This document shows positions 1 through 7,182 of a stretch of 22,282 bases of DNA, piece by piece (positions within the stretch are counted from its first letter, which is position 1; every line of letters starts with the position of its first letter). Made by a program: the position numbers and the translations under genes. Source of the DNA: a virus; the IMG/VR virus record IMGVR_UViG_3300017917_003352, positions 1-22,282 of that record; one strand, given 5' to 3'. The notes under the pieces were generated by a model that was not told the origin of the DNA, made no database searches, and was given only the letters and a program-made list of their open reading frames with translations.

Positions 1-939
1 ATGTTGGGCGTTAGTATATACCAATCCGTGAGCTGTTGCGATGAAAGGTGATGCGCAGTCAAAGGAAATTGTGAAGTTTTCATTTACGTGCTTTCTAATT
101 TGGCGTTGGATAAGTGTTAGATAACAGGCCCAATCTAATTGAGCAGTACCCAAGAAGTGCATCCAATCTTTGCCTTCTAATAAACCGTCAAATCTTAGAG
201 TGATTAATCTGCGTAGGGTAATTGGCATCTTGCACATATTGGCACCGCCCATAGCCCAACCTTCTGCGGCTTTATCTCCCCATACAGCGGGATCACTGAA
301 CTCTTTTACACCTTGATACCATTGTTCAGCAGTTTCCCAATCTGATCCCTGCAATACATTTAAGAACTTGGTATTTCCTAAACGATTTTCTAAAAAATAT
401 TTGTTATTAAATTTAGTCTTTTCTAGACAGTCTTCGAATGTTTTTAAGCCTGTCTTGGGACTATGGATATGATCACAGGCCCAGGTCGGAACGTCTAGCA
501 TCATAGACCAATCGGCAGTAAGTTCAAGCCATTCTAAGATACTCTGTCTAGTTTTATCTGCTGCAGGTCCTTCAAAATTTAACCAATCAAATTTAAGAAC
601 GCCTTTACCAATCTGGTAACCGCCTGAGTCACCTAAGATCATCGTTGCGTTACGATCACGCTGTTGAATCATTGATTCTTGATCTATACTTTTTTGTAAA
701 TCGAGTTGTGCATGACCTGCAGAATACAAGCCGTACTTATAATAAAAGTATCCTTGTTCGGGATCAAGAAAGTTCATTCCTTCAATTCCTCGATCAAATC
801 CTGCAGGAATTCGTTCTTTAGGAACAAATTCTTCTAATCTCTGCTTTGCAATATAAGTGCTATAGAAAGAACTGATAGCAGGCAAATAGACTGCATAGTC
901 TTTCTGTAATGGTGTTAAATCAACTGGTGGTTTCTTCAT
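1..939 (-). CDS. TGT/DpdA-like 7-deazaguanine transglycosylase, 3' end cut by window edge
   Basis: An open frame of 313 codons runs from an ATG at 939 to the window edge with no stop. It has the tRNA-guanine transglycosylase signatures in order: GDSGGYQI at residues 103-110 (substrate-pocket Asp104), LDVPTW at 149-154, NVLQG near 194-198, GWAMGGAN at 227-234, and FDCASP at 293-298, whose Asp294 sits where the TGT nucleophile lies. Known family role: exchange of guanine for a 7-deazaguanine such as preQ0, in tRNA (Tgt) or in DNA (DpdA of phages and bacterial islands). In a phage, next to replication genes, DNA modification against host restriction is the likelier role, but this is inference. 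The start overlaps the preceding gene by 20 nt and has only a weak GAGAG-like ribosome site. No preQ0 synthesis genes lie in the window. The zinc-site region of the family would fall past the edge, so tRNA versus DNA specificity cannot be judged. Confidence 0.82.
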   Translation of the reverse strand, partial: MKKPPVDLTPLQKDYAVYLPAISSFYSTYIAKQRLEEFVPKERIPAGFDRGIEGMNFLDPEQGYFYYKYGLYSAGHAQLDLQKSIDQESMIQQRDRNATMILGDSGGYQIGKGVLKFDWLNFEGPAADKTRQSILEWLELTADWSMMLDVPTWACDHIHSPKTGLKTFEDCLEKTKFNNKYFLENRLGNTKFLNVLQGSDWETAEQWYQGVKEFSDPAVWGDKAAEGWAMGGANMCKMPITLRRLITLRFDGLLEGKDWMHFLGTAQLDWACYLTLIQRQIRKHVNENFTISFDCASPFIATAHGLVYTNAQH

Positions 940-1288
940 GTTCTCTCGCTAAAATTGCTGTAAGTTCTACTCTTGTTCGTGCCTGTTCTAGTTGATCAAG
1001 TGCGATACGAACTGCTTCATTTGAAGAAGCCAGTTCGTACCAATCTTTTTCTTGCTTTTGCCTTTTAATGGCCCACTCGATAGCACTTTCGGCTTCGTTA
1101 TTTAGGCCAATGTTTGCACTATTCGCATAAATCTTCATCCAGGTATTACCATCAAACACTTCCATTTCGGATCCGTTGATTCGCAGCATACCTTGTGCGG
1201 GATTAGATGAATTGTATGACACATAGGGTAGTGAACTACCCCCTGCGGCATATAGATATTTGCTAGAACTGTTTACGGAATTAATCAT
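920..1288 (-). CDS. Hypothetical protein, 122 aa, fibre-like N-terminus and helical C-terminus
   Basis: I do not recognise a named family. Residues 30-51 carry a pattern (GMLRINGSEMEVFDGNTW) like the short beta motif found in many phage tail and fibre proteins. Residues 62-118 are charged and helical (repeated Ala/Glu/Arg/Gln), possibly a coiled coil. The ATG shares its A with the TAA of the sliding clamp (TAATG), so translation is probably coupled to gp45. The 3' end overlaps the TGT-like gene by 20 nt. The position in a gp45-led operon suggests early or middle expression, which fits a virion role poorly, so the fibre-like motif may be coincidental. Confidence 0.75.
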   Translation of the reverse strand: MINSVNSSSKYLYAAGGSSLPYVSYNSSNPAQGMLRINGSEMEVFDGNTWMKIYANSANIGLNNEAESAIEWAIKRQKQEKDWYELASSNEAVRIALDQLEQARTRVELTAILAREHEETTS

Positions 1289-2025
1289 TAGGCTGCTTGT
1301 GCTGGAATAATGTATTTGTAAGTTGCCAACCCGCTGTCAAGAGTGATCTGGATAGCACCTTCGTTACTCAAAGACATCTTTGTATTGTTGACATCTGCGA
1401 TCTTAAGAATACTTAGAATCGGAAGTACAGGCCAAGTCCAACCGCGATCAAGTTTACCTGCTACGTTCTGTGCAAATACAAACTCGCCACCGTGAGTTGA
1501 AGCATCACCAAAGATAAACTTTAAGTTACCACCATCTGTCTTTGCTAAGAATGTTGGATGCTCGTTGTTAGCACCTGCCTGGAAGTTGAAACGCTGCACA
1601 GCGGCCACGCTTGGCTCGATCTCTACATCCCATTTAACACCGCGGAACTTGACAGTCTTCATCTTTTCGTTGATAATTTCGGTTGACATAAAACGATAAT
1701 CGTTCTTAAAATCGCCGTCTTTGTTTTCGAAGTGGATGCCAACAGGAATGTTCTCGCCATTACGTTCAGCAGTAGTGATACTGATTTTAGCATCTTCTTT
1801 GTATTCAGCACCATCTAACAAGTATTTGAGTTTATTAAGCTGAGGCATACCAAAAACACCAACCATGTCTGGGTAAGGAGCAGTTGTTTCTGCCTCCATA
1901 ATTACAGAACGGTCATCAGCCATAGAATTGATAACAGTTTTTTCGTTATTGCCTGTGACTTTAACAGTTGTAAGGAAGCCTAGGTTTTGTGTATGTGATA
2001 CGATGTCTTGTAAAATATCTTTCAT
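1288..2025 (-). CDS. 45: Sliding clamp, DNA polymerase processivity factor (T4 gp45-like)
   Basis: The 245-residue protein is close in length to T4 gp45 (228 aa) and matches the form seen in marine T4-like phages, with a conserved VFGMPQLNKLKYLLD-type helix near residues 57-71 and the repeating beta-strand pattern of a clamp. Three copies should form the ring that tethers gp43 to DNA; in T4 the clamp also serves as the mobile activator of late transcription. GGAGA at 2034-2038 lies 8 nt before the ATG. A sigma70-type promoter precedes it at 2051-2079, so it can be expressed independently of gp43 just upstream. The clamp-loader genes 44 and 62 are not in the window. Confidence 0.88.
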   Translation of the reverse strand: MKDILQDIVSHTQNLGFLTTVKVTGNNEKTVINSMADDRSVIMEAETTAPYPDMVGVFGMPQLNKLKYLLDGAEYKEDAKISITTAERNGENIPVGIHFENKDGDFKNDYRFMSTEIINEKMKTVKFRGVKWDVEIEPSVAAVQRFNFQAGANNEHPTFLAKTDGGNLKFIFGDASTHGGEFVFAQNVAGKLDRGWTWPVLPILSILKIADVNNTKMSLSNEGAIQITLDSGLATYKYIIPAQAA

Positions 2026-2050
2026 TTAGAGAGTCTCCATGTATATTAAG

Positions 2051-2079
2051 ATTATATTTAGATCGTGAATAGAAATCAA
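2051..2079 (-). promoter_or_regulatory. Sigma70-type promoter for gp45
   Basis: On the minus strand TTGATT (2074-2079) and a perfect TATAAT (2051-2056) are separated by exactly 17 nt. The expected transcript starts near 2044, leaving a leader of about 18 nt that contains the GGAGA ribosome site. It lies in the only gap between gp43 and gp45. It indicates recognition by the unmodified host holoenzyme, i.e. early transcription. Confidence 0.65.
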
Positions 2080-2087
2080 CCCTGAAA

Positions 2088-4757
2088 TCATTCAAAATCA
2101 AACAATTTTGAGAATGTATTATCTGACCTTGTTGAGCTGATGTCCCATTCCAAAACACCAATAAGGTTTTCTAATTTTTCGTCGATGACTGTGGTTTCCA
2201 TTTCAGCATCGTCGAAAGGTAAGTCTTTGAACCATTGTGGCAACCGTAGTTCGTCTACAGGATATGCCACTGATGTATAACCCATAGGATTATCTTTAAC
2301 TTTACAAACAATGACTTTTGCACCGTCTGTGATATTCATTGAATATTTGTCATCAAACATACGTTTCAAAGTGTTCCAATTTAATGAAGCACGAACGTGA
2401 CCAGGCATGTTGGCTTTACCTGCTTTCTTTTCTTTGGCAGCATATTCAGTGATATTGTTAGCACGTTTGGGAGAACCTTTCTCCCATCCAGGTCTAGTCT
2501 TAAATTCAGTTCTAAAATCTGTGATATACTCTAGAACTTCTTCTTTAGGAACACCATTTAGAACTTTAGTTAAGACTTCACTTAAGAAGTCTTGGATAAC
2601 AACCGGGGTATCTGACCGCTTGAGGTCGAGCCCCATAGCCTTGATTTTTCCCGGCTTCCCGTCGATGTCTGACCGTTTTCCTTCTTTGTCGTAGTAGAGG
2701 ACTGCATATCGTTTCTTTGTAATGAATAATCCTTTGGAAGCAACAATCTCGCGACCTGCCTTAATGACCTCTCCTCGGGTTTTTGGACAGTGGAAGGCGT
2801 CTTGCATGAATTTTGGGAATGTTCCATTAACTTCTTCTCCTATGGTATCATAAAGTTCAATAACGGATTCTTTACTCCAAGGCAATGTGCCTTTTTCTAT
2901 TTCTTTTTTGAGGGTGCTATAGGCTGAAAAATAGCAACTATCAGTATCGCCATAGATGATGGCTTTTCCTACATGATCTTTAGTTCCAGTAATGATTTCA
3001 TTTACTTTTGAAGCCATATGTTTAGCGATAGCCCGTCCGGTAAGAGTGGTAGATTGACCGATACGATTATCAAAGAACCTACAACCGGGATTAAGAATAG
3101 CACCATATAAGCTATTAAGATTAATTTTTTTAACCAGTTGTCGTTTGTCCCAATATTCTTCTTCAATTTTATTTCCTGCCTTGATAGAATCTTTTAATTT
3201 AGCCTGCATTTCTTTACGTTCAGCATACCAACGCTTTAGAAGACCGGGAATGATACCTTCCTTTTCGTAGGTAAAGATAGTACCGTTAGCAGATAACATC
3301 CAAGGCTGATTGCTCTCAAAAATTAAATCATAGATCTGTGCAGCACTTAAAGTATCTGAACCGCCATCTTCCCAGTCAATGGTAATTTCACGACCAACTT
3401 CTCTATTCATCACGGCGGTATATTCTAGCGAACCGAAAATACCTTCCCAAGCTGCGGCGAACGATTTACCCTTGGCGATTTCTGCCGCAATAAAATCTTT
3501 AGTACCGTCTTGACGCAATTGACCGACGATAGTTTCTGGACCCATGTTTAGAGCGCGAATGGCACTTGGATATAGTGAGTTAATATCTAATGAACCGATC
3601 CATTCGTGGATACCTTTCTTAGGATAGGCAACATAAGCACCCGCGGCCTGCGTGTCTCCTTGTTCGTCCATCTTTTTACGATTAGGAACGATCATTCCAC
3701 GTTTATGAGCTTCGTTGATAATAGCCTGTTCAGTCACTGCCACAGCACCCATAGTAGTCTGTAGCAATACTGTACATTCATGTGCAAGTGTATTAGCTAG
3801 ATCTAGGAATTTTAGTTTCTTATCTAACTTATCAAGTAGTGCGGTATCTTGTCTATTGTATTCAATGAATTTCTTAAAATCGTTGTTGTAAAGTTGATCC
3901 AGGGTACCTTCGTAGACAGTTTTACTTTCACCTACTTCCATTTCTCCGATGGCATCTAAACGATAGGTGTGTCGTTCTTCGTAGGTATATTTTCTATACA
4001 GTTCTAAACTGTCCAGATGCACTCTTCCGACAAGATCATACGTGACAGCTGTCTTGCCGTATTTTTCGTACTCTCGTTTTTTTGGAAATTGATCCCATAG
4101 GCAAAATCTGCGTGTGTCCTCTTTGCTTAGAACTTTTGTAACGCGATTAACAGTATATGGGATATCAAAACCTTCCGAGTTCCATCCACTTAGAACATCT
4201 GCATCTTCGATAAGATCTAAGAAAGTATCTAGCATATCTGCTTCATTATCGAACAGCATAGTGTTGGGAAATTCTTCCACAGCTTTTTTGGCCTGTTCCA
4301 TTGACAATGTCTTTGGCGGAATCGCTAGACATATCATAGTATTCAACCATTGTAGATGAACAGCGATGGATGTGATTGGCATGAATGCATCGTCGGGAGA
4401 TGCATATCCTCTCTCAGGATCAAAGTCTACTTCAATATCGAAAAATGCTACATTTAGTTTTGGAGCATCTTGATTAAGGTAGTTATCTTCTAAACAACGA
4501 TATATTGGGTTGATATCGCTTTCGTATAATTTCTTATTGCTATGGATAGCTAATTCTTTGCGATATTCTTTGACGTTTTTACAACTGACTCGACTTAAAG
4601 GCTCTCCTTTGATTGACTGGAATTTACCTTTAGGATCGTAATAATAGAAAAGATGTCGGGCGGGATATTCTTTATAATGTCTTTTGCCCTTATCGTCGCG
4701 CTCAACAACACGAATGATGTCATTGTCGCGATCATAGAAAGCGTCTACGTAACTCAT
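2088..4757 (-). CDS. 43: Family B replicative DNA polymerase (T4 gp43-like)
   Basis: At 889 residues this is close to T4 gp43 (898 aa). All proofreading exonuclease motifs are present: Exo I FFDIEV (D107, E109), Exo II SGWNSEGFD (190-198, D198), and Exo III YNRQD (300-304). The polymerase motifs follow: motif A SLDINSLYPS (389-398, D391), motif B K544 with NSLYG (548-552), and motif C YGDTDS (602-607, D604 and D606). The C-terminus ends in SKLFDFE, matching the clamp-binding tail of T4/RB69 polymerase. The ATG at 4757 is preceded by GGAGAA at 4761-4766. The gene is intact, and both catalytic sites look competent. It sits between a small membrane-protein operon and the clamp gene. Confidence 0.97.
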   Translation of the reverse strand: MSYVDAFYDRDNDIIRVVERDDKGKRHYKEYPARHLFYYYDPKGKFQSIKGEPLSRVSCKNVKEYRKELAIHSNKKLYESDINPIYRCLEDNYLNQDAPKLNVAFFDIEVDFDPERGYASPDDAFMPITSIAVHLQWLNTMICLAIPPKTLSMEQAKKAVEEFPNTMLFDNEADMLDTFLDLIEDADVLSGWNSEGFDIPYTVNRVTKVLSKEDTRRFCLWDQFPKKREYEKYGKTAVTYDLVGRVHLDSLELYRKYTYEERHTYRLDAIGEMEVGESKTVYEGTLDQLYNNDFKKFIEYNRQDTALLDKLDKKLKFLDLANTLAHECTVLLQTTMGAVAVTEQAIINEAHKRGMIVPNRKKMDEQGDTQAAGAYVAYPKKGIHEWIGSLDINSLYPSAIRALNMGPETIVGQLRQDGTKDFIAAEIAKGKSFAAAWEGIFGSLEYTAVMNREVGREITIDWEDGGSDTLSAAQIYDLIFESNQPWMLSANGTIFTYEKEGIIPGLLKRWYAERKEMQAKLKDSIKAGNKIEEEYWDKRQLVKKINLNSLYGAILNPGCRFFDNRIGQSTTLTGRAIAKHMASKVNEIITGTKDHVGKAIIYGDTDSCYFSAYSTLKKEIEKGTLPWSKESVIELYDTIGEEVNGTFPKFMQDAFHCPKTRGEVIKAGREIVASKGLFITKKRYAVLYYDKEGKRSDIDGKPGKIKAMGLDLKRSDTPVVIQDFLSEVLTKVLNGVPKEEVLEYITDFRTEFKTRPGWEKGSPKRANNITEYAAKEKKAGKANMPGHVRASLNWNTLKRMFDDKYSMNITDGAKVIVCKVKDNPMGYTSVAYPVDELRLPQWFKDLPFDDAEMETTVIDEKLENLIGVLEWDISSTRSDNTFSKLFDFE

Positions 4758-4835
4758 ATTTTCTCCATATGCGATTTAGGGCTCGCAAATACCAATATAA
4801 TCATTTATGGCTGATTAAACCTTACTCGAAGATAT
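4758..4835. other. Short gap before gp43, no clear regulatory element
   Basis: These 78 nt separate the small membrane protein from gp43. They hold the gp43 ribosome site and a TATATT-like hexamer at 4794-4799 without a matching -35 box. I see no hairpin with a T-run. Expression of gp43 most likely comes from read-through of the dsbA-like operon. Confidence 0.4.
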
Positions 4836-4967
4836 TTAGCGATTGTACAATCTATCAACAATTTTTTCACACAAAATTGCAAAATACAGAGCCGAAAGCA
4901 TTCCTACGGCTATAACTAAACCCATTCCTAACCAATAACCGATTATTTCTAGTAATATAGATATCAT
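4836..4967 (-). CDS. Small single-TM membrane protein, 43 aa
   Basis: This short frame starts at an ATG directly after the TAA of the upstream membrane protein (TAAATG at 4965-4970) and ends with TAA at 4836-4838. The product has one long hydrophobic stretch (about residues 3-32, Gly/Ile/Leu/Ala rich) followed by a charged tail (EKIVDRLYNR), as expected for a single-span inner-membrane peptide. The same TAAATG junction joins the two genes before it, which supports real co-translation. Family and role are unknown. A chance frame cannot be excluded at this length, but the hydrophobic profile and junction argue against it. Confidence 0.6.
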   Translation of the reverse strand: MISILLEIIGYWLGMGLVIAVGMLSALYFAILCEKIVDRLYNR

Positions 4968-5255
4968 TTATAACATTCTAATCAAACCGATGGTATCGAT
5001 AGTAGTTAGAAGCAGGTAGTTAGCCAACATGCCAAACGATTTCCTAGTATAAGCAGCCCAACCATACATGGCGCAGCCAATAATCCAAATAGGGTAAAGA
5101 ATAAGTAATGGAGGATTGGGGACCGTGAGCGCCATAGTGACTGAACATCCAATCGAAATAGCCCATGCGATAACCTCCACCACAAAACGGAACGGGTTAC
5201 TGTGCCAATCATCTCGAATCCATTCTAGAGTTGGTCGGAATAATTCACTTAACAT
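4968..5255 (-). CDS. Three-TM membrane protein, 95 aa
   Basis: No family is recognised. Three hydrophobic segments are visible at about residues 24-44, 49-69 and 75-93, with an acidic/aromatic N-terminal stretch before them, so this is an integral inner-membrane protein. It starts immediately after the TAA of the dsbA-like gene (TAAATG at 5253-5258) and is followed without a gap by the 43-residue membrane peptide, suggesting that the pair works together. Expression from the sigma70 promoter upstream of the dsbA-like gene would put it in the early class, where small membrane proteins often alter the host envelope or exclude superinfecting phage. That role is inference only. Confidence 0.75.
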   Translation of the reverse strand: MLSELFRPTLEWIRDDWHSNPFRFVVEVIAWAISIGCSVTMALTVPNPPLLILYPIWIIGCAMYGWAAYTRKSFGMLANYLLLTTIDTIGLIRML

Positions 5256-5522
5256 TTAATCCTTTTCGGGCAAACGCTTAGTTACACCTAGGATCATTTC
5301 AATTTCATCCCATTCTTCTTCGTGAGACTTCCAATTGTCTTTATGTGCAATCTTAATCGCTTTATTGATAATACTGGGTTTGATCTGAAGTTCTTCTGCA
5401 ACAGCCTTGACTGTTTCTTTAAGGCCTTCTTGTAGATCTTCAACTTCACGCAGAACGTTAGAACCTTCGTTGATAAGACGCTCGAGTTTTGCTTTTTCTT
5501 CGGGACCGTACATCTTTGCCAT
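5256..5522 (-). CDS. dsbA: DsbA-like dsDNA-binding / transcription accessory protein
   Basis: The 88-residue product matches T4 DsbA (89 aa) in length and character: a highly charged helical N-terminal half and a segment (residues 48-66, IKPSIINKAIKIAHKDNW) aligning with the T4 segment that ends in YHKDN. T4 DsbA is a small double-strand DNA-binding protein implicated in late transcription. The ribosome site AAGGAGA lies just upstream (GGAG at 5531-5534), and a strong sigma70-type promoter precedes it at 5545-5573. It is the first gene of a four-gene unit leading into gp43. The name should not be confused with the disulfide isomerase DsbA. Assignment rests on recalled similarity, not an alignment. 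Confidence 0.7.
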   Translation of the reverse strand: MAKMYGPEEKAKLERLINEGSNVLREVEDLQEGLKETVKAVAEELQIKPSIINKAIKIAHKDNWKSHEEEWDEIEMILGVTKRLPEKD

Positions 5523-5544
5523 ATAATAATCTCCTTATAGGACT

Positions 5545-5573
5545 ATTATATAGCCATAAAAAAAGCCAGTCAA
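5545..5573 (-). promoter_or_regulatory. Sigma70-type promoter embedded in terminator hairpin, drives dsbA-like operon
   Basis: On the minus strand TTGACT (5568-5573) and TATAAT (5545-5550) are spaced by exactly 17 nt, an 11/12 match to consensus. The -35 box spans the loop and first stem bases of the terminator at 5558-5589, so RNA polymerase ending one operon does so on top of the promoter of the next. The expected start is near 5538, giving a short leader that holds the AAGGAGA ribosome site. Confidence 0.75.
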
Positions 5574-5589
5574 CCGATGACTGGCTTTT
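5558..5589 (-). terminator. Rho-independent terminator after the late block
   Basis: An 11-bp perfect stem (5561-5571 with 5579-5589, core GCCAGTC/GACTGGC) with a 7-nt loop is followed on the minus strand by a run of seven T. It lies 18 nt past the stop of the acidic/basic protein at 5608-6462 and closes the long late gene block. The A-rich plus-strand side also gives a T-run in the other direction, but no plus-strand gene needs it. Confidence 0.85.
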
Positions 5590-5607
5590 GTTTACCAAAT
5601 GATAGTT

Positions 5608-6462
5608 TTATTTTTGATCTTCGCTTAGTACATCGTACATTTCAAAACGTCCGCCCATGCGCTCGTATACCATTCCGGCGTAGACTTCTGCTTTCATACT
5701 TTCAGTAAATTTATTTTTGGCTATTCTTGTTGCCCAAGCAAACAGTTCCTGATCTAACGGATCGATCTGCTGCTGTCCACCGCTTTCGATAACAAGTTTC
5801 ATCATATCACGGAAGGACATTGGTGTTTCTAAAGATTCTGCAACTACCTTTTTGGAAGTTTTTACAGATTCGTTCTTCTTACCGAAATATTTTTCTTGTT
5901 TTGCACTCATACCTTTTTTGCCATCTTTCTTTTCGCTACCTTTATCGCTAGCAGCTTTTTTCATTGGCTCAGACTTATCGCCGTCTTTGTCTAAGTCTAG
6001 GAAGTCTGGTTTGGAACCTTCATCCATCTTTTTAGATTTTTTATCTTTCTTTTCTTCTTTTTTAGCTTCTACCATCTTGGTAAACTTAGCTTTAAATGCT
6101 TCAGTATCGATAGATTCTTTTTTGGCCTTTTTAGATTTAGGAGCATCTTCATCGTCCTCGTCTTTTTCTTTTCCGTAGGAACGTTCATGCTTTAGACCGG
6201 TAGCAGTTTTGGTCATTGTACCGTGTTGTGTTTTAGCCTTGTCGCCGACTTTTTTAAGTTCTTCTTGACCTTCATCTACTTTATCTTCTTTCTTTTCTTC
6301 GGCTTTTTTCTTAGCTTCTACGATATAAGTAGAAGTTCCCGCTAAAACTCGAAGTTGTGCATCTTCATTTAGCTGCACAGCTTTTGGTAATTCTGGTGCA
6401 GAAACAGACTCGATTTTGTCGTCCATTTCGCTGATTTTTGTAATTAGTGATTTTAAGTCCAT
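5608..6462 (-). CDS. Lys/Glu/Asp-rich protein with EF-hand-like loop, candidate packaged protein, 284 aa
   Basis: No named family. The N-terminus (MDLKSLITKISE) resembles a capsid-targeting peptide ending in an I-S-E site (residues 10-12). Residues 50-205 are very rich in Lys, Glu and Asp and probably disordered. Within this lies a DLDKDGDKSE loop (about residues 158-167) that matches the D-x-D-x-D-G core of EF-hand or dockerin calcium loops, although the usual acidic residue at loop position 12 is Met. The last 70 residues look folded, with helices and aromatic residues (LFAWATRIAKNKF, YAGMVYERMGG). A GATAAATA late promoter lies 27 nt upstream and a terminator follows, so it can be transcribed alone or as the last gene of the block. 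A scaffold or internal head protein is possible. Confidence 0.75.
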   Translation of the reverse strand: MDLKSLITKISEMDDKIESVSAPELPKAVQLNEDAQLRVLAGTSTYIVEAKKKAEEKKEDKVDEGQEELKKVGDKAKTQHGTMTKTATGLKHERSYGKEKDEDDEDAPKSKKAKKESIDTEAFKAKFTKMVEAKKEEKKDKKSKKMDEGSKPDFLDLDKDGDKSEPMKKAASDKGSEKKDGKKGMSAKQEKYFGKKNESVKTSKKVVAESLETPMSFRDMMKLVIESGGQQQIDPLDQELFAWATRIAKNKFTESMKAEVYAGMVYERMGGRFEMYDVLSEDQK

Positions 6463-6488
6463 GGTCCCAATCCTAAAGGTTTATAATG

Positions 6489-6496
6489 TATTTATC
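6489..6496 (-). promoter_or_regulatory. T4-type late promoter (GATAAATA)
   Basis: GATAAATA on the minus strand matches the T4-like late consensus (TATAAATA, or NATAAATA in T4-like cyanophages). It ends 26 nt before the ATG of the gene at 5608-6462, almost the same distance as the copy at 14537-14544. The expected start leaves a leader of roughly 20 nt with an AGGATTGGG stretch as a possible ribosome site. Confidence 0.65.
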
Positions 6497-6749
6497 TTTT
6501 AATAGCAGAGCCGCCGCCGAAGATATTTGTCTTCATATCTAAGGCATTTTTAGCGGTTCCATCAGGGTTTTTAGCCTGCTTTACTTTAGGAACATCCGGA
6601 GCTTTTGTACCGCTTTTTCCAGGACTTCCTGTGTAACTCTTTTTTCCGCGATCTTTTCCTATAGCTATGTGTGGGCTCACTACGGTTGCAATGTTTCCGG
6701 AGCTGGTAGCACCTGCGGTAGCTGTTTCAAAAATTTCACGTATTTTCAT
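6492..6749 (-). CDS. Small late protein with capsid-targeting-like N-terminus, 85 aa
   Basis: The product begins MKIREIFETATAG, sharing the M-[RK]-x-x-E-[FIL] start of its neighbours and containing two I-x-E sites (I3-R-E5 and I6-F-E8). The rest is Gly/Ser/Lys/Pro rich, basic and without hydrophobic segments (patterns GKKSYTGSPGKSG and FGGGSAIKR), so it is probably disordered and able to bind nucleic acid. No Shine-Dalgarno is visible. AATAAATA at 6757-6764 sits too close to the ATG to serve clearly as its promoter. It lies in the late block, 10 nt after the 140-aa gene. Function unknown; a packaged internal peptide is my inference. Confidence 0.7.
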   Translation of the reverse strand: MKIREIFETATAGATSSGNIATVVSPHIAIGKDRGKKSYTGSPGKSGTKAPDVPKVKQAKNPDGTAKNALDMKTNIFGGGSAIKR

Positions 6750-6759
6750 AATATAATAT

Positions 6760-7182
6760 TTATTTCTTTCGACCGCTCTTCATATTTGCGCACCAATGGT
6801 ACATTTTGGCTTTCTCACCGCTAGAGTTTTTAGCACGTTTTCTTAGATCAGTCACAGAGCCATTACAGCTCGCTCCTGATTTCTTTACTCTGCCCGGGCG
6901 ACTTTTGCCCTTTACTTTTCCGTCCGCGAAGTTTTCGGTAAGTTTGTTTAGTTTTTTATAGTAGTCCCCGCCTATACTCATTTTTGCCTGTTTGTATAAC
7001 ATCATTAGTTGTGATGCTTGGGACTTAACATATGATGTTTTAGGAAGATCAGACATTTTATCGATAGCCAGTTTCATAGCATCAACACCAGTCTCGGCAT
7101 CTATAGCAAGACGATCTTTGATGATCCTCTGAACATCACTGTCGGAAATTTTTAATTCTGTTATAAATTCGCTAGCTCTCAT
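6760..7182 (-). CDS. Late protein with capsid-targeting-like N-terminus and basic Cys tail, 140 aa
   Basis: The start MRASEFITE is nearly identical to the start of the preceding gene (MRASEI) and carries an I-T-E site (I7-E9). Residues 10-85 form a helical region. The last 50 residues are strongly basic with two cysteines (C106 in GASCNG, C131 in MYHWC) and an SRPGRVK motif, a domain I recall from other T4-like marine phages without an assigned function. L81-T-E83 precedes this tail and could be a second processing site. The ATG overlaps the stop of the HAD-GH19 gene (ATGA at 7179-7182), so the two are translationally coupled. Confidence 0.8.
   Translation of the reverse strand: MRASEFITELKISDSDVQRIIKDRLAIDAETGVDAMKLAIDKMSDLPKTSYVKSQASQLMMLYKQAKMSIGGDYYKKLNKLTENFADGKVKGKSRPGRVKKSGASCNGSVTDLRKRAKNSSGEKAKMYHWCANMKSGRKK

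Noticed and set aside
2092-2111. AT-only inverted repeat at the end of gp43
   Set aside because: The 7-bp stem (TCAAAAT/ATTTTGA) lies inside the coding region and has no T-run after it, so it is not a convincing terminator.
2407-2694. Plus-strand open frame opposite gp43
   Set aside because: It is antisense to an intact polymerase with complete motifs, has no ribosome site and shows the Ser/Leu-rich composition typical of a shadow frame. The same applies to plus-strand frames at 4114-4359, 5852-6178, 12391-12711, 16833-17060, 19585-19890 and others.
4794-4823. Possible sigma70 promoter directly before gp43
   Set aside because: TATATT at 4794-4799 has no recognisable -35 box at 16-18 nt.
4965-4972. 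TATAAATG resembling a late promoter
   Set aside because: The last base deviates, and the sequence is the TAAATG stop-start junction of two membrane genes.
6757-6764. AATAAATA late-promoter-like sequence before the 85-aa gene
   Set aside because: It sits 7 nt from the ATG and overlaps the stop of the preceding gene; the spacing differs from the two convincing late promoters.
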